Shown here: piece by piece, positions 1-7,269 of the stretch
Layout of the letters: each line of letters begins with the position of its first letter
How positions within the stretch are numbered: position 1 is the stretch's first letter
DNA from: Pectobacterium zantedeschiae
Lineage (GTDB): Bacteria; Pseudomonadota; Gammaproteobacteria; Enterobacterales; Enterobacteriaceae
Direction: 5' to 3'
DNA length: 64,000 nucleotides
NCBI RefSeq assembly: GCF_004137795.1
Contig: NZ_NWTM01000003.1
Span: 62,001 to 126,000, forward strand
Notes under the pieces: generated by a model
The model's input: only the letters and a program-made list of their open reading frames with translations
Database searches by the model: none
Told to the model about the DNA's origin: nothing
Program-made: the position numbers and the translations under genes

Positions 1-728
1 GTTTCGCGCCCGGTCTCTTTTTCAATGTATTTCGCCAGCTCATCGACGTCGCACACCAGCTCGGTGATTGCCACAATCGCGTGCTTTTTACCTTTCTCAA
101 TGCCAGCCTTAATTTCGCTAACCAGATCTTCCGGGCTGAACGGCACTTCCGGCAGGACGATAAATTCACAGCCACCTGCAATCGCGGCCGCCAGCGTCAG
201 GTCACCACAGTGGCGTCCCATGACTTCAACAATGGAAATACGCTGGTGGGAAGAGGAGGTATCGCGCAGGCGGTCAATCGCCTCCAGCACGGTTTCCAGC
301 GCGGTAAAGTAGCCGATCGTGTAGTCTGTACCCGCCACGTCATTATCGATCGTGCCCGGTAAACCGATACAGGGAAAACCCATTTCCGTCAGACGCTTGG
401 CACCCATATAGGAACCGTCACCGCCGATAACGACCAGCGCATCCAGACCGCGTCTCTTCATGTTTTCCACACAAACCTGACGCACCGCTTCATCACGGAA
501 CTGTGGGAAACGTGCGGAACCAAGAAACGTACCACCCCGATTAATGACATCCGATACGCTGTAGCGATCCAACTGCTCCATGCGATCTTCGTACAAGCCC
601 TGATAGCCATCATAAATGCCGTAAACTTCCAGACCTTCCGTTAGTGCAGCACGAACCACACCACGAATTGCCGCATTCATACCTGGTGCATCGCCACCGC
701 TCGTCAACACTCCGATTCTTCTAATCAT
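1..728 (-). CDS. pfkA: 6-phosphofructokinase PfkA (partial, C-terminus off the left edge)
   Basis: ATP-dependent phosphorylation of fructose 6-phosphate to fructose 1,6-bisphosphate, the committed step of glycolysis, in the cytoplasm. Translation from the ATG at 728 begins [20 protein letters not shown], the typical ATP-binding N-terminus of bacterial PfkA with its GGDAPG loop. About 242 codons are present, against roughly 320 in the E. coli enzyme, so the C-terminal quarter lies outside the window. In E. coli fieF lies directly upstream of pfkA, as here. The start is supported by family alignment and by a purine-rich stretch just upstream of it. Confidence 0.97.
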   Translation of the reverse strand, partial: MIRRIGVLTSGGDAPGMNAAIRGVVRAALTEGLEVYGIYDGYQGLYEDRMEQLDRYSVSDVINRGGTFLGSARFPQFRDEAVRQVCVENMKRRGLDALVVIGGDGSYMGAKRLTEMGFPCIGLPGTIDNDVAGTDYTIGYFTALETVLEAIDRLRDTSSSHQRISIVEVMGRHCGDLTLAAAIAGGCEFIVLPEVPFSPEDLVSEIKAGIEKGKKHAIVAITELVCDVDELAKYIEKETGRE

Positions 729-934
729 GACAACCTCTGGACTTGTAGATGTAATTTTGCAGGATTCTTCTATCGTAAATTCACCGCCGCCGTTAGGCAG
801 GCAGCAACGCCTTATTCTTTTATTAGCATATTATAACAAACACCCGAAGCTGAATTGATTCAGGTCAGGCTAAATTGTGCATAAATTTTCATGACCTATC
901 ACGTTTTTAACATAAAATGCTGAAACACAGTCAA

Positions 935-1837
935 CTACGCCGTCAACCGGCCACGCTGATTTTCCGGCACGGCAGAAACGGGATCCTGATGGATAATAAT
1001 ATCGGCACCCGGAAACTGTTTAAGTAACGCCTGCTCCAGCTCATCGGCGATCTGATGCGCCTCAGCCAGCGGCAGGGCGTCATCCATTTCCAGATGCAGT
1101 TGAATAAAGCGCGTCGGCCCAGAACGTCGGGTGCGCAACGCATGTGCGCCGCGAATCCCTGGCCAGTTCACAATCACCTCAGCGATAGCGCGATGCTCGT
1201 TATCCGGCAGTGCGCGATCCAGCAGTGACTGCACGGCGTCATACCCCATACGCAATGCGCTATATAAAATATAGCCGCCGATACCCAACGCAAACAGAGA
1301 ATCGGCGCGCGTAATGCCTTTCCAACTGAGCGCCAGCGCCACCAGAATCGCGCCATTCATCAACAGGTCAGACTGATAATGCAGCATATCCGCCCGTACC
1401 GCCTGACTGTGCGTGCGCTTGACCACCCAGCGTTGGAACGACACCAGCAGCAGCGTAGCCACCAGCGCAATGAGCGTCACCCACATGCCCACTTCCGGCG
1501 CGTGCAGCGTCTGCGGCTCCAGCGAATGTTGTAGCCCCGTCAAGATCAGGAACAGCGCCGAACCGGAAATAAACATGCTCTGCGCCAGCGCCGCTAGCGA
1601 TTCCGCCTTACCGTGGCCGAACGCATGCTCAGTATCTGCTGGCTGTAACGAATAGCGCACCACCAGCAGGTTCACCAACGAGGCGGCGATATCCACCAGC
1701 GAATCAACCAGCGATGCCAGCAGGCTGACCGAACCGGTATGCCACCAGGCGAATACTTTCATCACAAACAGTACCAGCGCAACAGCCGTTGCACTCACCG
1801 CCGCCAGCGTCACCAGACGCGCATAGTGTGGATTCAT
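935..1837 (-). CDS. fieF: Cation-efflux pump FieF (ferrous iron/zinc, CDF family)
   Basis: Inner-membrane cation diffusion facilitator that exports divalent metals (Fe2+, Zn2+) in exchange for protons. The 300-residue protein has six hydrophobic segments. It keeps the CDF metal sites: DSLVD in TM2 (near residue 45), HGKAESL after TM3, and HYQSD in TM5, followed by a cytoplasmic C-terminal domain with HLEM and a near-terminal IIHQDP. I chose the second of two tandem ATGs because GAGG is then better spaced and the length equals that of E. coli FieF. It stands upstream of pfkA as in E. coli, but cpxP is no longer its direct neighbour. Confidence 0.95.
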   Translation of the reverse strand: MNPHYARLVTLAAVSATAVALVLFVMKVFAWWHTGSVSLLASLVDSLVDIAASLVNLLVVRYSLQPADTEHAFGHGKAESLAALAQSMFISGSALFLILTGLQHSLEPQTLHAPEVGMWVTLIALVATLLLVSFQRWVVKRTHSQAVRADMLHYQSDLLMNGAILVALALSWKGITRADSLFALGIGGYILYSALRMGYDAVQSLLDRALPDNEHRAIAEVIVNWPGIRGAHALRTRRSGPTRFIQLHLEMDDALPLAEAHQIADELEQALLKQFPGADIIIHQDPVSAVPENQRGRLTA

Positions 1838-1880
1838 CATGCCCTCACAGAAAACAGATCGTCTGAGTCGTTGCCCACAT

Positions 1881-3068
1881 TCAGTTCGTTAATGACGTTT
1901 TTAACACACGGGAATAGCGAACAAACGTAAAAATACAGCACACCGTCGCCAATATCGCCATCGCCGCGCCAATGTAGCCGATATCAGGCAGCCCCAGATG
2001 GACAATCACCTGATTACCAAGCAGCGCGCCGCCGCCGATCCCGATGTTATAAATCCCCGAATAGAGAGCCATCGCCACGTCGGTTGCATCCGATGCCAGC
2101 GTCAAGACTTTGACCTGCATGCCCAGACTCAGCGCCATAATGGCAATACCCCAGACGATGCACAGCGTCGACAGGCTCCAGCCGCTGAACGATAAGGGCA
2201 GCAATAGCAGCAAACACACTGCCAGAAACGTGAACGACACAATCAGGAAGCCCGCCGGATACTTGCTGCTGTAGCGGCTAAACAACATGCTGCCAATAAT
2301 TCCGGCACCGCCAAAAATCAACAGCAGGATGGTCGTGAAATTTTCACTCAGCAACGCGACCTTCTGAATAAACGGCTCAATGTAACTGTAGGCGGTAAAA
2401 TGCGCCGTTACGATCATGACGGTCAGACCATAGACGCACAGTAATGCCGGACGTTTAAGCAGCAGAGGCAAGCTCTTCAGCGAACCGGAGTTGCTGCTCG
2501 GCAACACAGGCAAGAGTTTCATCAGGCCCAGCATAATCACCGCAGCAATCAGGCCAATAAGGACAAACGTCACGCGCCAGCCCAGATACTGCCCGACGAC
2601 ACGCCCCAGCGGTAATCCTAGCACTAGCGCCAGCGCCGTCCCGGTCGCTAACAGGCTCAATGCCTGCGCTTTTTTATCCGCAGGCGCCAGACGCACCACC
2701 AACGATGCCGTAATCGACCAGAACACCGCATGAGACAGCGCCACACCGATCCGAGCCATGACAAGTACCCAATAATTCCAGGCCAGGCCAGACAACACAT
2801 TACTGATGGCAAACAGGATAAAGATTTTGATCAGCAGGCTGCGTCGTTCCATATCGCTGGACAGCAGCATGCAGGGCAGCGACATCAGCCCGACCACCCA
2901 GGCATAAATCGTAATGATCAGCCCAACCTGCGCAGCGCTCATGGAAAAGCTGGCGGCAATGTCTGACAACAGCGCGACAGGGGCAAATTCAGCGGTGTTA
3001 AAAATGAATGCCGCCAGAGAAAGGCTGACGACGCGTAACCAGGCGGTCGAACGGGGAGAACGGGTCAT
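1881..3068 (-). CDS. sotB: Sugar efflux transporter SotB (MFS)
   Basis: Major facilitator superfamily drug:H+ antiporter-type protein of 395 residues with twelve predicted membrane helices. It closely resembles SotB, described in Erwinia chrysanthemi and E. coli as an exporter of arabinose and other sugars. Visible landmarks are the N-terminal [16 protein letters not shown] segment and the motif-A-like loop [10 protein letters not shown] after TM2. A Lys/Arg-poor middle precedes a cytoplasmic loop near residue 200. The gene and hicAB together separate fieF from cpxP. The exact substrate is inferred from the family. Confidence 0.88.
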   Translation of the reverse strand: MTRSPRSTAWLRVVSLSLAAFIFNTAEFAPVALLSDIAASFSMSAAQVGLIITIYAWVVGLMSLPCMLLSSDMERRSLLIKIFILFAISNVLSGLAWNYWVLVMARIGVALSHAVFWSITASLVVRLAPADKKAQALSLLATGTALALVLGLPLGRVVGQYLGWRVTFVLIGLIAAVIMLGLMKLLPVLPSSNSGSLKSLPLLLKRPALLCVYGLTVMIVTAHFTAYSYIEPFIQKVALLSENFTTILLLIFGGAGIIGSMLFSRYSSKYPAGFLIVSFTFLAVCLLLLLPLSFSGWSLSTLCIVWGIAIMALSLGMQVKVLTLASDATDVAMALYSGIYNIGIGGGALLGNQVIVHLGLPDIGYIGAAMAILATVCCIFTFVRYSRVLKTSLTN

Positions 3069-3434
3069 GGTATTGATATCAAAAGTTAAAATAAAATAAT
3101 GCGTCGCCCCCTGTCATAGCAGAGGCTAACGCGGTGAAGCAATGGTACAGGGAAAGTATGACATCACCATGTAATGGCGAGCGGCCAACGATGTTTCAGC
3201 GTGCTTTTATGAGGATGTCAGCCAAAAGCCTGAAGACAGGTAAGGGAACATTCATGAGCATCATTTTTGGTGCTCATATTCTACGCTTTACCACTCCCTT
3301 ACGCTGTCTTTTTTCGTGCTTTTCTTACTCAGCTTTTATCCTGCTCTCTATCGAGAAAGCATGGACTGCATCAAGAGATTTCGTGGAGTACTTCGGGCTT
3401 GTTTACGCAACAAAACTGCCGCAGTGGGAGATCG
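3069..3434. other. Intergenic region without a supported gene
   Basis: This 366-base stretch lies between the start of sotB and the end of hicB. Overlapping plus-strand reading frames of 73-104 codons occur here, but they show no family resemblance and no convincing ribosome binding site. The one structure I see is a small hairpin, ATGAGCA/TGCTCAT (3254-3277). The sotB promoter must lie near the right end of 3069-3200. Confidence 0.5.
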
Positions 3435-3797
3435 TTAAACCTGTTTAATACGTTCATTAAGCGTTTCGACAATAAACGTATTCACTGACATCTGACGTTC
3501 AGCCGCCGCTATAGTCAGCCGTTCTCCGAACGATTCAGGATAACGGAGAGTGAACGTTTTCACCTTCTCTTCACGTTCGTAAGGTTCAATGCCATTTTCC
3601 TGACAATCTTCCAGATATTCACGTAGCGAAATTTCGCCCTCGTTTCTCAGCCCATGAATACTGTCAGCGACAAAATCACAGTAGCCGGATAAGCCAATAA
3701 ACTTACCGCGAAACATACCGATTTCCGGTACGTAACTGATAATGGCCGGTTGGCCGGAAACAACCATCGTATTTGGTGTGTTAAGTGCTTTAGTCAT
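3435..3797 (-). CDS. hicB: HicB-family antitoxin
   Basis: Antitoxin of a type II HicAB module, 120 residues. The N-terminal part (about residues 15-85) has the partly degraded RNase H-like HicB fold with the segment FRGKFIGLSGYCDFVADSIHGL. The C-terminus (about residues 88-120) is a ribbon-helix-helix DNA-binding domain: KTFTLRYPESFGERLTIAA, then SVNTFIVETLNERI. Its ATG overlaps the hicA stop as ATGA, so the pair is translationally coupled. It is expected to bind HicA and repress the operon through the RHH domain. Family assignment is strong; activity in this strain is inference. Confidence 0.85.
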   Translation of the reverse strand: MTKALNTPNTMVVSGQPAIISYVPEIGMFRGKFIGLSGYCDFVADSIHGLRNEGEISLREYLEDCQENGIEPYEREEKVKTFTLRYPESFGERLTIAAAERQMSVNTFIVETLNERIKQV

Positions 3798-4102
3798 GGT
3801 TTTACTCCTATACTTTCCAACCATTCACGCAGGTTAACCAATGCGCCTTTATCAGTATCCGGTGACGGGTGAGGACGATGGAACCGGGCGATACTTCCAT
3901 TCAATAAAAAGCGTACCCGTGACCCGCTACCTTCCTTAATTTCACCACCTAACGCAGTAATGAGTGACTCAATATTTGACCATTTAACACCTGACAGCAC
4001 GGGTGTCTTGAAAATTTGGCTCAGAGTTTCACGCTGCTTTTTTCGTAGACGGGCTATTTTTCCCTGCATTGCCGATTCCATGCTGTCATTTTTTGAAGTC
4101 AT
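3794..4102 (-). CDS. hicA: HicA-family mRNA interferase toxin
   Basis: Toxin of the hicAB pair, predicted to be a ribosome-independent mRNA interferase with a double-stranded-RNA-binding-like fold. The core GVKWSNIESLITALGG is followed by GSGSRVRFLLNG, FHRPHP with the expected catalytic His, and LREWLESIGV near the end. It is longer than the minimal 58-residue E. coli HicA because of a basic N-terminal extension (KIARLRKKQRETLSQIF). The start is uncertain: ATG 4102 is used here, GTG 4114 extends it, and ATG 4069 has the better GGAA spacing. hicB overlaps by 4 bases. Confidence 0.82.
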   Translation of the reverse strand: MTSKNDSMESAMQGKIARLRKKQRETLSQIFKTPVLSGVKWSNIESLITALGGEIKEGSGSRVRFLLNGSIARFHRPHPSPDTDKGALVNLREWLESIGVKP

Positions 4103-4140
4103 TATAGATATCACTTTTCTGAAGTCAAATAATGAAGTCA
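4094..4140. promoter_or_regulatory. Phased TGAAGTCA repeats before hicAB (candidate operator)
   Basis: Three exact copies of TGAAGTCA start at 4094, 4120 and 4133, so the spacings are 26 and 13 bases, multiples of one 13-base unit. They span the hicA start and promoter region. HicB proteins with a ribbon-helix-helix domain usually autorepress through short repeated operators, so this is a candidate binding site. The repeat itself is observed; the function is inferred. Confidence 0.5.
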
Positions 4141-4167
4141 GAGTGCATTATCGACGTTAAAAAAGGC

Positions 4168-4229
4168 AAAAAAAAGCCCTCCATCATGGAGGGCAAAAAG
4201 ACAGGGATGGTGTCTATGGCAAGGAAAAA
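4168..4229 (-). ncRNA. cpxQ: CpxQ small RNA (3' UTR of cpxP, with its terminator)
   Basis: Read on the minus strand, the cpxP 3' UTR contains TTTTCCTTGCCATAGACACC then ATCCCTGTC. As I recall it, this is the conserved seed region of the Hfq-dependent sRNA CpxQ, which RNase E releases from cpxP mRNA in Salmonella and E. coli. It is followed by a GC-rich hairpin (GCCCTCCA/TGGAGGGC, loop of three) and eight T residues, the Hfq-binding terminator. Total length of about 60 nt fits. CpxQ represses envelope-protein mRNAs during Cpx stress. The terminator also separates cpxP transcription from hicAB. Confidence 0.85.
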
Positions 4230-4297
4230 CAGGGTGTGTACCTACTACACATTACTACTCGGACTGCACTACGTTACGGCTTACTACACTAGCGTTA

Positions 4298-4822
4298 CTA
4301 CTCGGGATTCTCTGTCTCAGTCTGGTTTATCGTGCCTGATGATGGCGCGGCCATCTGATTAAACATTGATATCTGCTGCTGCATCTCTTTCATGCGTTGC
4401 TTATGCTTCAGATCTAAGATCTCTTTCTGAGCTGGCGTCAGCAGGTTATACATTTGGTTGCGCACTCGGGTCATCTGAATCTGACGCTCAATCTGCACAC
4501 TCATCATTCGGGTTATCTGCGCTCGCACTGCCGCTTCATCAAAGGTTTCCGCCGTCACCAGCTTATGCATGGCTTTGATATCTTCGACATTAAACGTCGG
4601 TTTGTCCTGACGACTCTGGTGCATCAAATCACGCATTTGCTGACGTTGTTGCTCAGTCAGCCTCACGCCATCGAACATACCTTGCTGACCGGATGCCCCT
4701 TTTGTGGCGGAATCATCGATATGCCAGCCGCTCGCCGGGGCATCTCCACTTTCTGCTGCAAAGGCAGTAAAAGTGCCTAACATAAGCAGTGAAGCAAGAG
4801 ATAAGGTTGCGAACTTTTGCAT
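4298..4822 (-). CDS. cpxP: Periplasmic Cpx accessory protein CpxP
   Basis: Periplasmic inhibitor of the CpxA sensor and adaptor for misfolded pilin or envelope proteins (Spy/CpxP family). The 174-residue product starts with a signal peptide (MQKFATLSLASLLMLGTFTAFA). It carries both LTxxQ motifs, LTEQQ in the first half and LTPAQ near residue 143, within long helices. The start at 4822 is chosen because TGGAGAG sits seven bases upstream; two upstream in-frame starts would bury the signal peptide. It is divergent from cpxRA across a CpxR box, and CpxQ follows in the 3' UTR. The C-terminal tail after the second motif is rather long. Confidence 0.93.
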   Translation of the reverse strand: MQKFATLSLASLLMLGTFTAFAAESGDAPASGWHIDDSATKGASGQQGMFDGVRLTEQQRQQMRDLMHQSRQDKPTFNVEDIKAMHKLVTAETFDEAAVRAQITRMMSVQIERQIQMTRVRNQMYNLLTPAQKEILDLKHKQRMKEMQQQISMFNQMAAPSSGTINQTETENPE

Positions 4823-4906
4823 CAATAACTCTCCAGAGCGGTACGTCATTTTGTGAATCAATGAGCAGGAGTCTACGCATCTTGCTGCAAACATGCGTCA
4901 GAGGAT

Positions 4907-4921
4907 GTAAAACTACGTAAA
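4907..4921. promoter_or_regulatory. CpxR box between cpxP and cpxRA
   Basis: The sequence GTAAA-ACTAC-GTAAA matches the CpxR consensus GTAAA(N5)GTAAA exactly. It lies in the short divergent promoter region 4823-4975, where CpxR-P is known to activate cpxP and autoregulate cpxRA in E. coli. Confidence 0.88.
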
Positions 4922-4975
4922 GTCATGGAATAGCGCTAATCTATGTCGTATTTTGCCCTTGGAGGTAGAGAAAAC

Positions 4976-5674
4976 ATGAATAAAATTCTGCTGGTTGATG
5001 ACGATAGAGAGCTGACATCTTTATTGAAAGAGTTGCTCGAAATGGAAGGTTTTAACGTCGTTGTCGCCTACGACGGCGAGCAGGCGTTACAGGTATTAGA
5101 TAACACCATTGACCTGTTATTACTGGATGTGATGATGCCGAAGAAAAACGGTATCGATACACTAAAAGAACTACGACAGCAGCATCAAACGCCGGTCATT
5201 ATGTTGACCGCTCGCGGCAGTGAACTGGATCGCGTTCTGGGTCTGGAACTGGGTGCAGATGATTATCTGCCTAAGCCCTTTAACGACAGGGAACTGGTGG
5301 CGCGGATTCGCGCGATTCTCCGCCGTTCTAATTGGACCGATCAACAGCAGGCGGGTGATAACAGCGCGCCGACGCTGGAAGTCGATGGCCTGCGCCTGAA
5401 CCCTGGACGGCAGGAAGCCAGCTTTGACGATATCGTGCTGGATCTGACAGGCACAGAATTCACGCTGCTCTACCTGCTGGCGCAGCGGCTCGGACAGGTG
5501 GTTTCACGCGAGCATTTGAGTCAGGAAGTACTGGGGAAACGGCTAACGCCATTTGACCGTGCAATCGACATGCATATCTCGAACTTGCGGCGTAAATTGC
5601 CAGAACGCAAGGACGGTTTGCCCTGGTTTAAAACGCTGCGTGGACGAGGCTACTTGATGGTATCGGCTGCATGA
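4976..5674 (+). CDS. cpxR: Response regulator CpxR
   Basis: OmpR-family response regulator of the envelope stress system, 232 residues, the same length as in E. coli. The receiver domain (residues 1-115) has the acidic pocket DDD at 8-10, phospho-acceptor Asp51 in LLLLDVMMP, Thr in MLTARG and Lys in LPKPF. The C-terminal winged helix (about 135-230) ends with the LRGRGYLM wing. An upstream in-frame ATG at 4943 is rejected because MNKILLVDDD is the family N-terminus. The stop overlaps the cpxA start as ATGA. Confidence 0.97.
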   Translation: MNKILLVDDDRELTSLLKELLEMEGFNVVVAYDGEQALQVLDNTIDLLLLDVMMPKKNGIDTLKELRQQHQTPVIMLTARGSELDRVLGLELGADDYLPKPFNDRELVARIRAILRRSNWTDQQQAGDNSAPTLEVDGLRLNPGRQEASFDDIVLDLTGTEFTLLYLLAQRLGQVVSREHLSQEVLGKRLTPFDRAIDMHISNLRRKLPERKDGLPWFKTLRGRGYLMVSAA

Positions 5675-7041
5675 TCAATAGTTTGACCGCACGTATCTTT
5701 GCCATTTTTTGGTTAACGCTGGCGCTGGTACTCATGCTGGTTCTGATGGTGCCCAAGCTGGACTCGCGCCAGCTTACCGCCTTGCTGGAAAACGAACAGC
5801 GGCAGGGCATCATGCTGGAACAGCACATTGAAGCAGACCTCGCCAACACGCCAGCCAACGATCTGCGTTGGTGGTTACGGCTATTTTGGGTGCTGGAAAA
5901 GTGGGCACCACCGGGGCAACGTCTTTTCCTTGTCACCAGCGAAGGCCGAATCTTTGGCGCAGAGAAACATGAAACGCCGATTGTGCGTAATTTTATCGGG
6001 CTGTCTGATAACGCCGATCACCCGCAAAAGAAAAATTATGGCCGCATTGAGCTTCTCGGTCCTTTTGCAATCCGCGATGGTGATGACAACTACCAGCTTT
6101 ATCTGATTCGTCCTGCCAGCAGTCCACAGTCCGATTTCATTAGCCTGCTGTTTGACCGTCCTTTGCTGCTGCTGATCTTCACCATGCTGATCAGTTCACC
6201 ACTGTTGCTCTGGCTCGCCTGGAGCTTGGCAAAACCCGCGCGTAAGCTCAAACATGCTGCTGACGAAGTCGCTAAAGGTAACTTACGCCAGCATCCTGAG
6301 TTAGAGTCCGGCCCGCAGGAGTTTCTAGCTACGGGCGTCAGCTTTAACCAGATGGTCAGTGCGCTGGAACGGATGGTTACCGCACAGCAACGTCTGCTGT
6401 CGGATATCTCTCATGAGCTGCGCACGCCGCTGACGCGCTTGCAACTGGCGACGGCGCTGCTGCGTCGGCGTCAGGGCGAAGGCAATGAGCTGAATCGCAT
6501 TGAGACGGAAACGCAGCGACTCGACAGCATGATTAACGATCTGCTGGTGCTCTCACGTAATCAACACAAGAACGAGCTAACCCGTGAGTTCCTGCGTGCC
6601 GATGAATTATGGGGCAATGTGCTGGACGATGCCGCCTTTGAAGCCGAGCAAATGGGCAAAACGCTGGAAGTGCCTTACCCTCCGGGGCCGTGGACACTCT
6701 TTGGCAACCCTGCTTCACTCGACAGTGCGTTGGAAAATATCGTGCGCAACGCGCTACGTTATTCCCACAACCACATCGAAGTGGCTTTCTCCGTAGATAA
6801 TCAGGGCATCACCATCAAAGTGGATGACGATGGCCCCGGCGTTAGCCCGGAAGATCGCGAGCAGATTTTCCGCCCCTTCTACCGTACGGATGAAGCGCGC
6901 GATCGCGCATCCGGCGGAAGTGGTTTGGGGCTCGCCATCGTGGAAACTGCCATTATGCAGCACAAAGGCTGGGTAAAAGCGGAGGACAGTCCATTAGGTG
7001 GGTTACGCTTAATCATCTGGCTGCCGCTGCATCAACGGTAA
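5671..7041 (+). CDS. cpxA: Sensor histidine kinase CpxA
   Basis: Inner-membrane sensor kinase/phosphatase for CpxR, 456 residues. TM1 is near residues 8-28, followed by a periplasmic sensor domain (about 30-163). TM2 follows (about 164-186), then HAMP, then the dimerisation helix with phospho-accepting His248 in ISHELRTPLTR. The C-terminal ATPase domain has the N box (NIVRNALRYS), the G1 motif DDDGPGV and the G2 box GGSGLGLAI. It is translated by overlap with cpxR. CpxP acts on its periplasmic domain. Confidence 0.97.
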   Translation: MINSLTARIFAIFWLTLALVLMLVLMVPKLDSRQLTALLENEQRQGIMLEQHIEADLANTPANDLRWWLRLFWVLEKWAPPGQRLFLVTSEGRIFGAEKHETPIVRNFIGLSDNADHPQKKNYGRIELLGPFAIRDGDDNYQLYLIRPASSPQSDFISLLFDRPLLLLIFTMLISSPLLLWLAWSLAKPARKLKHAADEVAKGNLRQHPELESGPQEFLATGVSFNQMVSALERMVTAQQRLLSDISHELRTPLTRLQLATALLRRRQGEGNELNRIETETQRLDSMINDLLVLSRNQHKNELTREFLRADELWGNVLDDAAFEAEQMGKTLEVPYPPGPWTLFGNPASLDSALENIVRNALRYSHNHIEVAFSVDNQGITIKVDDDGPGVSPEDREQIFRPFYRTDEARDRASGGSGLGLAIVETAIMQHKGWVKAEDSPLGGLRLIIWLPLHQR

Positions 7042-7092
7042 ATCGGACAGGTTCTTCCCCCCACCGCCGACATCCCCTCGACAACTCACATT

Positions 7093-7119
7093 CAGGTGCC
7101 CGATAGGGCACCTGCCATT
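7093..7119 (+). terminator. Hairpin after cpxA
   Basis: A perfect nine-base stem CAGGTGCCC/GGGCACCTG with loop GATA is followed by CCATTTTC. It lies about 50 bases after the cpxA stop and is a probable intrinsic terminator, although the T tract is short. Confidence 0.65.
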
Positions 7120-7130
7120 TTCTGTAGTGG

Positions 7131-7178
7131 GCCGAGTAGCGTAGCCAACACACATGCAGCTTGAAGTATTACGGATAT
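7131..7178. repeat. Right-half remnant of the dispersed MITE-like repeat
   Basis: GCCGAGTAGCGTAGCCAAC, then ACACATGCAGCTTGAAGTAT and the end ACGGATAT, match the right half of the longer copies at 62.9 kb and 48.1 kb. No left half is present. It sits in the leader between cpxA and the downstream exported-protein gene. Confidence 0.7.
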
Positions 7179-7269
7179 ACACTGGATTGCGTTTTTTACG
7201 CGATTGCGTAGAGTGATCCCACTCATGCCGAAAACAGGCAAGACCCGTGTTGAATGAAGGATACTAACC

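Noticed and set aside
3134-3488. Plus-strand frames between sotB and hicB
   Set aside because: Two overlapping frames with no conserved features; neither has a good ribosome binding site.
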